Positions 7,010 to 12,847 of a stretch of DNA of 13,762 nucleotides are shown here, one piece after another. Position 1 is the first letter of the stretch. Each line of letters opens with the position of its first letter. The notes below the pieces were generated by a model. The model was not told where the DNA came from, made no database searches, and worked only from the letters and a program-made list of their open reading frames with translations. Origin of the DNA: Candidatus Moraniibacteriota bacterium (GTDB taxonomy: Bacteria; Patescibacteriota; Minisyncoccia; Moranbacterales; GCA-2747515); assembly GCA_027016355.1 (NCBI GenBank), contig JALWAF010000038.1, forward strand, positions 1 through 13,762. Direction: 5' to 3'. Made by a program: the position numbers and the translations under genes.

Positions 7010-7879
7010 TTAGTCAGTTTGTTTCATTTCTGCTTGAATTTCTTTTTCAATTTCTTCAATGTTTGGTACCCACTCATCAATAATATCAGCTCCAGCTGGA
7101 TTTTCATCATCATCTTCCGTATTAGTGTTTTCTATTGTTGAGGCAGTATCAGAATCTAAAGAATCGTCCTCTGTAGTATATTCTTCTTCAGTTTCATCAA
7201 CAATATCATGTCCAAAATCGGCTTCTGTCTCTGATGTTCCAGTGAGAATTTCTGTTGCTGTTTTTGGTTCTGAGGATTCTTCGATATCAGTATCAGTTGA
7301 GGTAGCAGTGTCAATTACAGGAGCTACTCCAGTGCCATCACTTTGTTGCAAGACAGCTTCAATTGCAGCCCATTGAGCATTTTCATCCTGAGCGGTTACA
7401 ATTGCCACTTGGTCACCTGGTTGGACATCAAAATATGTAATTGATGCTAAAAGTACTTTATAGGGCTTGCCATCTACTGCTACAAAAAAATTTCCATTTG
7501 CATCCTGACCTACAATGCCAATTTTATTTTGTCTTGGTGTCGGACCAATTTGCTTATAAATAAAAGATCCATCCCCAACAATTGTAAGTTTTAAAAGGTC
7601 GCCCTCAACAAGTTTTGATTTGGATGCATAATTTGCTGGAATAGGGTACTGTTTTCCGTCCGTACCTATCATAACTTGACCATCAAATGTACCTTGCACA
7701 ACATTACCTTCTTCCTCCTCAACTTTTTTTCTCCTGCCAACTTTCTTTTTTCCTTCAAGTTGAAGAAGCATAGCTTTTGCACTTTGCATAGTTTGCTCTG
7801 CTGTGGTAATCATATCACGAAGGGATTGTATTTTTTGTTCCTTTTCCTCTTTGGAAAGGCTGTTAGTTTCATCAGTCAT
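7010..7879 (-). CDS. Coiled-coil protein with beta-rich core and acidic tail (unknown function)
   Basis: This 289-residue protein resembles uncharacterised proteins I associate with Parcubacteria. Residues about 9-44 form a charged amphipathic coiled coil. A basic patch, KKKVGRRKK, sits at 44-52. Residues about 60-115 have a Gly/Asp-rich beta pattern (GTFDGQVMIGTDGKQYPIP, NYASKSKLVEGD), and residues 117-175 hold what looks like a second, related beta unit (GIVGQDANGNFFVAVDGKPY, then VQPGDQVAIV). Both repeat a DGKxY motif followed by an xxGD turn. Residues about 190-289 are low complexity and strongly acidic (Asp/Glu/Thr/Ser). There is no signal peptide or membrane segment. The basic patch and acidic tail would suit nucleic-acid or ribosome association, but this is speculation. 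It leads an operon with the GtrA-like gene. Confidence 0.8.
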   Translation of the reverse strand: MTDETNSLSKEEKEQKIQSLRDMITTAEQTMQSAKAMLLQLEGKKKVGRRKKVEEEEGNVVQGTFDGQVMIGTDGKQYPIPANYASKSKLVEGDLLKLTIVGDGSFIYKQIGPTPRQNKIGIVGQDANGNFFVAVDGKPYKVLLASITYFDVQPGDQVAIVTAQDENAQWAAIEAVLQQSDGTGVAPVIDTATSTDTDIEESSEPKTATEILTGTSETEADFGHDIVDETEEEYTTEDDSLDSDTASTIENTNTEDDDENPAGADIIDEWVPNIEEIEKEIQAEMKQTD

Positions 7880-7908
7880 ATTTTTTTATATTTTTATTTT
7901 ATATATAT

Positions 7909-7937
7909 ATTATATAGTATAAAATAGAATGTGACAA
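7909..7937 (-). promoter_or_regulatory. Sigma70 promoter of the 7879-6369 operon
   Basis: On the minus strand, TTGTCA (7932-7937), a 17-base spacer and TATAAT (7909-7914) predict a start near 7902 and an A/T-only leader of about 23 bases before ATG 7879, without SD. Confidence 0.75.
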
Positions 7938-8009
7938 ATTATATTTATATTGCATTCACTTGTATAATACGAGTTTAGAAATTATTTTATTTCACAACCT
8001 TTCTTTTTT

Positions 8010-8030
8010 ACACTATATATTGTATAGTGT
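8010..8030. repeat. Perfect inverted repeat in the divergent control region (candidate operator)
   Basis: ACACTATA and TATAGTGT form perfect 8-base arms around TATTG. A further half-site-like GATAGTGTGT follows at 8047-8056. The dyad lies between the divergent promoters and just upstream of the miaB -10 at 8062-8067, a position suited to a repressor. It lacks a T-tract in either direction, so it is unlikely to be a terminator. Confidence 0.5.
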
Positions 8031-8061
8031 CAAGGACATACTTATTGATAGTGTGTAAAAT

Positions 8062-8067
8062 TATAAT
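8062..8067 (+). promoter_or_regulatory. -10 box of miaB
   Basis: TATAAT lies 17 bases before ATG 8085, giving a leader of about 10 bases. The -35 is weak (TACTTA, 8039-8044). An alternative upstream -10, TG-TATAAT (7961-7968), would give a leader of about 110 bases containing the dyad. Confidence 0.5.
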
Positions 8068-8084
8068 ATGCAATACTTAATATT

Positions 8085-9290
8085 ATGAAGAAAATTTTTA
8101 TTAAAACATTTGGTTGCCAACAAAACGTTGCCGATTCTGAACGTCTAGTGGGATATTATATAGCGCGTGGCTATAAACAAGTACAATCAGAGAATTTTGC
8201 TGACCTTGTAGTTATTAATACTTGCATGATTCGTGATATGGCAGAAGAGCGAGTATATGGATATATTCGTAATCTCAAGAAAAAAGCTAAAAAGGAGAAA
8301 AAACAACAAAGAATTATATTGACAGGATGCATTGTTGGGGCAGTAGCTCGTGAGCCAAGTGGTGTCATGAAAAAGAAATTAGAAAAGAGAATTCCTGATG
8401 TGGAATTAATGCCCATAGAAGAAGTTGGATTTGAATATGAGCCACAAAGAAAAGATAAAAAGCATGCATGGGTTGTTATATCTAATGGATGTAATAATTA
8501 TTGTACATTTTGTATTGTACCATTTGCAAGAGGAAAGGAGGTTTCAAGACCATATAATGAAATCATGAAAGAAGTGCAAAAATTAGCTAAAGAAGGTTTT
8601 ACCTCTATTACATTATTAGGACAAAATGTAAATTCATACGGTTCAGATTTAGTTTTATCTCAAAAAGAAAATGAACAAAAATTTTATGAATTACCAAATG
8701 GAAAAAAGGTTGAACCGATAATGGTTAGTCATTTAGGACGAACTCGAATACCAACATTATTTCCTTTTCTTTTGGACGAAGTAGCAAAAGTTGAGGGCAT
8801 AAAAACAGTTACATTTACAAGTTCAAATCCTTGGGATTTTTCAGATGAGCTTATAGATGTAATTGCACAAAATAAAAATATTGATAGATTGTTACATCTC
8901 CCAGTGCAATCTGGAAGTGATAAAATAATCAAAAAAATGAACCGATGGTATACGTCTGATGAATATATACGATTAACAGAAAAAATTAAAGAGAAAGTTG
9001 AAAATGTGCAATTTGTAACAGATATAATTGTCGGATTTCCAGGTGAAACAGAAGCAGATTTTCAAAAAAGTGTAGAATTATCAAAAAAAGTTGAATTTGT
9101 AAGGGCATTTATTGGTTGTTATTCACAGCGTCCAGGAACATTAGCATCAAAAGAAATGCCAGATACAGTAGAGTGGGAAGAAAAAAAGAAGAGATGGCAT
9201 ATATTAAATGATCTTATTAATAAACCAAATTTAGGAGTAAGTGAGTCAAAAGATTGGATAAGAACAAGAGATAAATATAGTGTTAAATAA
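8085..9290 (+). CDS. miaB: tRNA 2-methylthioadenosine synthase MiaB-like, without TRAM domain
   Basis: MiaB adds the 2-methylthio group to N6-isopentenyladenosine-37 in tRNAs reading UNN codons. The N-terminal UPF0004-type domain has Cys11 (KTFGCQQN), Cys47 (NTCMIR) and Cys81 (LTGCIVG), which bind one 4Fe-4S cluster. The radical-SAM motif C136-x3-C140-x2-C143 (GCNNYCTFCIVP) binds the other. RGKEVSRP and LLGQNVNSYG favour MiaB over RimO or MtaB. An insertion of about 30 residues (near 191-222) precedes the second half of the barrel (LHLPVQSGSD, IVGFPGETEADF, SQRPGTLA). The protein ends at 401 residues with a short polar tail. The TRAM domain expected after about residue 375 is missing, and nothing resembling it lies downstream. 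The start has no SD. No miaA is in the window. Confidence 0.88.
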   Translation: MKKIFIKTFGCQQNVADSERLVGYYIARGYKQVQSENFADLVVINTCMIRDMAEERVYGYIRNLKKKAKKEKKQQRIILTGCIVGAVAREPSGVMKKKLEKRIPDVELMPIEEVGFEYEPQRKDKKHAWVVISNGCNNYCTFCIVPFARGKEVSRPYNEIMKEVQKLAKEGFTSITLLGQNVNSYGSDLVLSQKENEQKFYELPNGKKVEPIMVSHLGRTRIPTLFPFLLDEVAKVEGIKTVTFTSSNPWDFSDELIDVIAQNKNIDRLLHLPVQSGSDKIIKKMNRWYTSDEYIRLTEKIKEKVENVQFVTDIIVGFPGETEADFQKSVELSKKVEFVRAFIGCYSQRPGTLASKEMPDTVEWEEKKKRWHILNDLINKPNLGVSESKDWIRTRDKYSVK

Positions 9291-9330
9291 AATAGTTTGT
9301 AAAATTCAAAAATTCTATAGAAAAATTTTG

Positions 9331-9339
9331 TGGTATACT
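9331..9339 (+). promoter_or_regulatory. Extended -10 promoter of the exonuclease-desulfoferrodoxin operon
   Basis: TGG-TATACT is preceded by TTT, giving the same TTTGTGGTAT context as at dus. It predicts a start near 9346 and a leader of about 25 bases with no SD. Confidence 0.6.
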
Positions 9340-9370
9340 AAATAGTGTAAGTGTTTAATATATTTTGTAG

Positions 9371-9904
9371 ATGAATGATAAAAAGTTTTTGCAGCCATTT
9401 TCTGATGATGTTGTGTTTTTTGATGCTGAATTTACAGGGCATGACATACAAAAAGATGTTTTGATGTCTATCGGTATGGTGTCATTGGATGGTAGTAGAG
9501 AAATGTATTTTGAACTTGAATATGATAAAGAGCATGTTAGTCAATGGGTACAAGAACACGTTGTGCCATATTTGACACAAGATAAAATTTCTCGTCAAGA
9601 AGCGCGTCAAAAAATTCGAGAATTTTGTGGCAAAAGTGAGCCACATCTTGTTGCAACAGTCAATCAATATGATATGGCATTCTGGCACAAATTATTCAGC
9701 GGTGAAGATGAGCCAATTCATCCTATTCCGATTGATTTTGCATCAATGCTTTTTGCAATAGGTTTAAATCCTGCTAGAGAAATTAATGGTGAAAAAAAGA
9801 AGTTTTTTGCACAATTTGGAATTGATACAGATAGATTTCAAATGCACAATGCTTTAGATGATGCACGTCTCATGCGTGAATTATATGTAACTCTTGTAAA
9901 ATAA
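9371..9904 (+). CDS. DEDDh 3'-5' exonuclease, Rv2179c-like
   Basis: The 177-residue protein has the RNase H-like exonuclease residues of the DEDDh class: D18 and E20 (FFDAEFTG, ExoI), D101 (NQYDMAFW, ExoII) and H159/D164 (HNALDDA, ExoIII). The SIGMVSLDGSREMYFE strand pair and the WVQEHVVPYL segment resemble the Rv2179c-like 3'-5' exoribonuclease group (DUF5051) more than oligoribonuclease or DNA polymerase III epsilon. It probably trims RNA or short oligonucleotides with two metal ions; the substrate is inferred. It is followed 18 bases later by the desulfoferrodoxin gene in an apparent operon. ATG at 9371 has no SD. Confidence 0.85.
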   Translation: MNDKKFLQPFSDDVVFFDAEFTGHDIQKDVLMSIGMVSLDGSREMYFELEYDKEHVSQWVQEHVVPYLTQDKISRQEARQKIREFCGKSEPHLVATVNQYDMAFWHKLFSGEDEPIHPIPIDFASMLFAIGLNPAREINGEKKKFFAQFGIDTDRFQMHNALDDARLMRELYVTLVK

Positions 9905-9922
9905 TTATTAACAACAAATTTT

Positions 9923-10303
9923 ATGACAGAAAAAAACCAATTATATCGCTGTTCTATATGCGGTAATATTGTAGATGTTCGCCACGGGGCTGCTGGAGAA
10001 CTAGTGTGTTGTGGTAAATCAATGGATTTGCTTAGTGCAAATACACAAGATGCAGCAACAGAAAAACATGTGCCAGTAGTTACTCGTACTGGGGAAGGCA
10101 TTGAGGTACGTGTTGGTGAAGTTGATCATCCAATGAATGATGATCATTATATAGAATGGATTACCCTTGTTACTCAGAACAAAACAAAGACAATATATCT
10201 TGCTCCAGGTGATGAACCTAAGGCGATATTTAAGACAACAGCAGAAAGTGGTGTCGTGTATGAATATTGTAATTTGCATGGATTATGGAAAATTGAGATA
10301 TAA
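9923..10303 (+). CDS. dfx: Desulfoferrodoxin (superoxide reductase, two-iron type)
   Basis: It reduces superoxide to hydrogen peroxide without making oxygen, as oxygen defence in anaerobes. The 126-residue protein is full length. The N-terminal desulforedoxin domain has C10-x2-C13 and C29-C30 for the Fe(Cys)4 centre I. The catalytic domain has the centre II ligands H49 (EKHVP), H69 (DHPM), H75 (DDHYIEW), C116 and H119 (YCNLHG). E47 and K48, which guide superoxide in characterised enzymes, are kept. No rubredoxin or other electron donor is in the window. It sits 18 bases after the exonuclease gene and has no SD, so it must rely on the shared transcript and an SD-independent start. Confidence 0.97.
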   Translation: MTEKNQLYRCSICGNIVDVRHGAAGELVCCGKSMDLLSANTQDAATEKHVPVVTRTGEGIEVRVGEVDHPMNDDHYIEWITLVTQNKTKTIYLAPGDEPKAIFKTTAESGVVYEYCNLHGLWKIEI

Positions 10304-10314
10304 AATTTTATATA

Positions 10315-10343
10315 TTGCGATAAACTTCAAAGCATTGTATAAT
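10315..10343 (+). promoter_or_regulatory. Sigma70 promoter of the KH-protein gene
   Basis: TTGCGA (10315-10320), a 17-base spacer and a perfect TATAAT (10338-10343) predict a start near 10350. Confidence 0.8.
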
Positions 10344-10349
10344 AATAAT

Positions 10350-10449
10350 TGGAAGAGTGATACTCATTAAATGAGCGTTAAAAAGATGAGGTCGTAAGCG
10401 CCATGAGGATTATTTCATCCATATAATTCAGTTAAGCAGAAATTACGTT
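10350..10449 (+). promoter_or_regulatory. Leader of about 100 nt of the KH-protein gene (possible structured RNA)
   Basis: This long leader contrasts with the 10-30 base leaders of most genes here. It has a perfect CTCAT-TAA-ATGAG hairpin (10363-10375), a GATGA...TCATC pairing (10385-10389 with 10415-10419), and within that a GGAT/ATCC hairpin (10407-10410 with 10417-10420) that would compete with the outer pairing. It contains no start codon in frame with the gene and no SD. A cis-regulatory role, perhaps autoregulation by the RNA-binding product, is inference. Confidence 0.4.
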
Positions 10450-10791
10450 ATGGAACGAGATGCACAATTTGTCGAGGAAGTAGTAAAAATGCTTGTTGAC
10501 AATCCAGACGACGTAAAAGTTGATCGTAAAGTTGACGAGATGGGTGTACTTATTTCTCTTGATGTAAATCAAGAAGACATGGGTATGGTTATCGGTCGCG
10601 AAGGTTCTACTGCAAAAGCATTGCGAACTCTACTACGCGTAGTAGGAGCACGCAACAATGCACGAGTAAACCTAAAGATCAATGAGCCAGAAGGTTCTGA
10701 ACGCCCAGCTCGCAAAGAAGAGAGTGGAGCTGAAGAAGGTGAAAAGGAACAAAAAACTCTGGACGAAGTTGTTGGAGATATTGAAATCTAA
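10450..10791 (+). CDS. khpA: KhpA-like KH-domain RNA-binding protein
   Basis: This small RNA-binding protein is of the KhpA/YlqC type. The KH domain (residues 1-80) has the order expected for this family: FVEEVVKMLVDNPDDVKV, a beta strand, DMGMVIGREGSTAKALRTLL with the GxxG loop at 49-52 (G-R-E-G), and a final strand VNLKI. A charged tail (81-113), rich in Glu and Lys, extends beyond the usual length of about 80 residues. Its base composition is visibly more GC-rich and its codons more C-ending than its neighbours, suggesting strong expression. In many bacteria khpA follows rpsP; here it stands alone with its own promoter, leader and terminator. KhpA proteins often pair with KhpB, which is not in the window. 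Confidence 0.88.
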   Translation: MERDAQFVEEVVKMLVDNPDDVKVDRKVDEMGVLISLDVNQEDMGMVIGREGSTAKALRTLLRVVGARNNARVNLKINEPEGSERPARKEESGAEEGEKEQKTLDEVVGDIEI

Positions 10792-10823
10792 AAATCTCAA
10801 GGTAATAAAAAGTATTATCTTTT

Positions 10824-10860
10824 ACAAAAGTCATTTAGCAATAAGTGACTTTTGTTTTTT
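10824..10860 (+). terminator. Intrinsic terminator of the KH-protein gene
   Basis: ACAAAAGTCA (10824-10833) pairs with TGACTTTTGT (10846-10855) around a 12-base loop, followed by a T-run to 10860. Confidence 0.88.
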
Positions 10861-10863
10861 GCA

Positions 10864-10892
10864 TTGATTTTATTTGATATTTTTGTTAATAT
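10864..10892 (+). promoter_or_regulatory. Candidate promoter of the zinc-ribbon membrane protein gene
   Basis: TTGATT (10864-10869), a 17-base spacer and TAATAT (10887-10892) predict a start near 10899. The region is very AT-rich, so this is only a moderate match. Confidence 0.5.
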
Positions 10893-10898
10893 AAACCA

Positions 10899-11043
10899 TC
10901 AATCTGAATAGGTCGGATTGTTAAATGAGTCTTATAGTGGCACGATCTACTTGAGAATGTGAACACGTGCATTGCGCATGATATCACCGACAAGATTTGT
11001 GACGTGACCATGAGACAAAATTTTATTTTAAGGAGGTGTCACA
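10899..11043 (+). promoter_or_regulatory. Long leader with hairpin before the zinc-ribbon membrane protein gene
   Basis: The leader of about 145 nt is GC-richer than its surroundings. A 7-bp hairpin (10900-10906 with 10914-10920, one G-U pair) lies at its 5' end. CACGT (10974-10978) and ACGTG (11012-11016) could pair around an inner region. No good reading frame is seen in it. Its role is unknown; a riboregulator or just an untranslated leader are both possible. Confidence 0.35.
11030..11037 (+). promoter_or_regulatory. Ribosome binding site AAGGAGGT
   Basis: A perfect SD complement lies about 7 bases before ATG 11044 and fixes that start. It is the strongest SD in the window. Confidence 0.92.
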
Positions 11044-12066
11044 ATGACACGAAAAAGTTCTTTGATAAATTGGTTTGTAGATTTTTGCAAAAGATGCTTT
11101 GCAAAAAAGTATGCGACAAAGGCTGGAGGCAAATCTCCAAGTACACATAATTGGAGAGTATGCCCTGAGTGCAAGGAGTATGTTTGGGCATTTTTGTTTA
11201 ATAAGGATAAAGTCCGATGCGACCGTTGCAATGCGGTGTTGGGGGTAAAAAAACCGACAGCATTTTGTAGTTGTGGTGCTGCCACTCATATGGCATGTAC
11301 AGATCCTTATTGCACAAAGTGCAAAAAGGAATTACCCTCATTGGTAATGGAATATAAAGACAAAAAAGGTAGAATATTTACACTGCTCAAACCATTGTAT
11401 GATCCACGTATTTCTTTGTGGACTATTTTTACGATAATATTAATGATGTGTATGACGAGTGTTTATCATTTTGTCAAGATTCCTTATGGTTTTTCTGTTG
11501 GACAAAGTAATTTTTTGTTGTGGTACATTGCTACTTTTAATTTGTTCGCTTACCTTTTATATTATGTGACACGTTCTGTAAATAATCACATGAAATTTGT
11601 GCCATTATTGATAATAATTTTTGGTGCTATATTAATAGCAACATTATTATTTTGGGCAATGCCAATAAAATATTCAACGCGTGCATTATCACCGCGCTGG
11701 GTGCATGTGCCAACAGAGCAGGAATGGCAACAACAACAGTTGGCGGAAATAGATGCTTTGGAACCCGGTTTAGCTCAGTTTGAATTGGCTCATAAGCTTA
11801 AAAGTGTGAATTGGCGACCATATTATGTTGCTGCCGCAAAAGTTGATTTTGAAGGTTTGATGCGGAAGTACGGTTCATATGCAAATCAATTGGACCCATG
11901 GCATGGAGCACAATTCTTTCCACTTTTAAATAAATATTTAGAATCTTTGAGTCAAGATGAATTGATAAGACAGTGCTGTGATGATCCATGGAATGTGATT
12001 TTTACACCTCTGTCAGTTCAGAGATTTAGCACTGTTGTCACTGCATGTGATAACATCATGCCATAA
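11044..12066 (+). CDS. Zinc-ribbon membrane protein of unknown function
   Basis: This is a 340-residue protein I do not recognise. The N-terminal about 100 residues hold two zinc-ribbon-like units: C40-x2-C43...C59-x2-C62, and C75-x-C77...C85...C90-x2-C93 with H82. An extra C15-x2-C18 lies in a basic helix before them. Three membrane segments follow (about 125-146, 156-177 and 184-206). A C-terminal soluble domain (about 215-340) is rich in Trp, Gln and Leu, with W-containing motifs (WRPYYVAAAKVDFEGLM, DPWHG, DDPWNV) and a Cys pair at 311-312. With three membrane spans, the ribbons and the C-terminal domain should lie on opposite sides; the basic zinc end is probably cytoplasmic. It is a single-gene unit with its own promoter, long leader, perfect SD and strong terminator. 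A stress-sensing or protein quality role would be a guess. Confidence 0.8.
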   Translation: MTRKSSLINWFVDFCKRCFAKKYATKAGGKSPSTHNWRVCPECKEYVWAFLFNKDKVRCDRCNAVLGVKKPTAFCSCGAATHMACTDPYCTKCKKELPSLVMEYKDKKGRIFTLLKPLYDPRISLWTIFTIILMMCMTSVYHFVKIPYGFSVGQSNFLLWYIATFNLFAYLLYYVTRSVNNHMKFVPLLIIIFGAILIATLLFWAMPIKYSTRALSPRWVHVPTEQEWQQQQLAEIDALEPGLAQFELAHKLKSVNWRPYYVAAAKVDFEGLMRKYGSYANQLDPWHGAQFFPLLNKYLESLSQDELIRQCCDDPWNVIFTPLSVQRFSTVVTACDNIMP

Positions 12067-12079
12067 TATCGTAACTTTG

Positions 12080-12114
12080 AAGACTCTTTCTGTAGTGCAG
12101 AAGGGGTCTTTTTT
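12080..12114 (+). terminator. Intrinsic terminator of the zinc-ribbon membrane protein gene
   Basis: Arms 12080-12092 and 12098-12110 pair over 13 positions, two of them G-U, around loop TAGTG, followed by a T-run to 12114. The T-run leads straight into the next promoter. Confidence 0.9.
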
Positions 12115-12115
12115 G

Positions 12116-12124
12116 TGTTATAAT
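12116..12124 (+). promoter_or_regulatory. Extended -10 promoter of the nucleotidyltransferase-yvcK operon
   Basis: TGT-TATAAT has a perfect -10 and starts 2 bases after the terminator T-run. It predicts transcription from about 12131, with a 26-base leader and no SD. Confidence 0.65.
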
Positions 12125-12156
12125 TATAGTCTAATTTTAAAACTATATCTTAAAAT

Positions 12157-12837
12157 ATGTATTGTGTGATTTTAGTTGCAGGACTTGGAACTCGTATGGG
12201 CGCATTAACAAAAGATTGCCCCAAACCAATGCTCAAAATTAAAGATAAACCAAAACTAGCATATAGTATTGAGATGCTACCAGATGAAATAACTGATGTT
12301 GTTTTGGTTGTGGGATATTTAAAAGAACAAATAATTGATTATTTTGGTAATAATTTTGATAGGAAAAATATTCATTTTGTAGAGCAGAAAGAATTTAATG
12401 GTACAGCAGGTGCAGTAAGCCTAGTGCGTGACATTGTGAATGACAAAACGCTTGTTATTATGGGAGATGATTTATATTGCAAAAAAGATTTAAAAAAATT
12501 GATGCAGTACAATCAATCTCTACTTGCTTATGAAACAAATCAGGCAGAGAGATTTGGTTTGGTTGATGTGGATAAAGATAATAATCTATTAAATGTAATA
12601 GAGCGTCCACACGATAAAATTAAAGGATTGGTAAATACTGGAGCATATGTGCTTAGTAAGGAATATTTTGATGTTGAGATGGTTCAGATTTCTCAGAAAG
12701 AATATGGATTGCCACAAACGCTAGTATCAATGTATCCAGAAGTAAAGACAAAAGTAGTAACAACAAAAAAGTGGCAATCAATAGGTTCACCAGAAGATTT
12801 AGAAATCGCACAAATAAGAATTGATGAATTTATATAA
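12157..12837 (+). CDS. Sugar-1-phosphate nucleotidyltransferase family protein
   Basis: The protein belongs to the RmlA/GlmU-type family, which makes NDP-sugars from NTP and a sugar 1-phosphate. The 226 residues cover a single catalytic domain with no left-handed beta-helix or acyltransferase tail. Motifs are VAGLGTRM (7-14, nucleotide loop; the usual Gly-Gly is reduced to Gly-Leu), CPKPML (21-26), NGTAGA (81-86), GDD (103-105, metal-binding Asp) and VNTGAYVL (159-166). The C-terminal motif reads WQSIGSPEDL (206-215), where RmlA-type enzymes have Asp-Thr/Val-Gly after the Trp; the second metal-binding Asp thus appears replaced by Ser. Its sugar and nucleotide cannot be told from sequence. It shares an operon with yvcK (10-base gap). 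No SD is present. Confidence 0.85.
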   Translation: MYCVILVAGLGTRMGALTKDCPKPMLKIKDKPKLAYSIEMLPDEITDVVLVVGYLKEQIIDYFGNNFDRKNIHFVEQKEFNGTAGAVSLVRDIVNDKTLVIMGDDLYCKKDLKKLMQYNQSLLAYETNQAERFGLVDVDKDNNLLNVIERPHDKIKGLVNTGAYVLSKEYFDVEMVQISQKEYGLPQTLVSMYPEVKTKVVTTKKWQSIGSPEDLEIAQIRIDEFI

Positions 12838-12847
12838 TAACTAAATT

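Noticed and set aside
9300..9330. Possible terminator after miaB from A/T arms around TTCTATAGAA
   Set aside because: The arms do not pair well beyond the 10-base palindrome, and the stem would be A/T only.
10390..10449. N-terminal extension of the KH protein into the leader
   Set aside because: The frame is open for 20 codons but has no ATG, GTG or TTG start, and the family domain already begins at ATG 10450.
10366..10929. TTAAATGAG found in both the khpA leader and the zinc-ribbon gene leader
   Set aside because: It is a single 9-base match in AT-rich DNA with different surroundings (part of a hairpin in only one), so chance is likely.
11023..11289. Two overlapping minus-strand frames of 85-88 codons opposite the zinc-ribbon gene
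   Set aside because: They are shadows of the Cys-rich coding region; the plus-strand gene has a perfect SD, membrane segments and a terminator.
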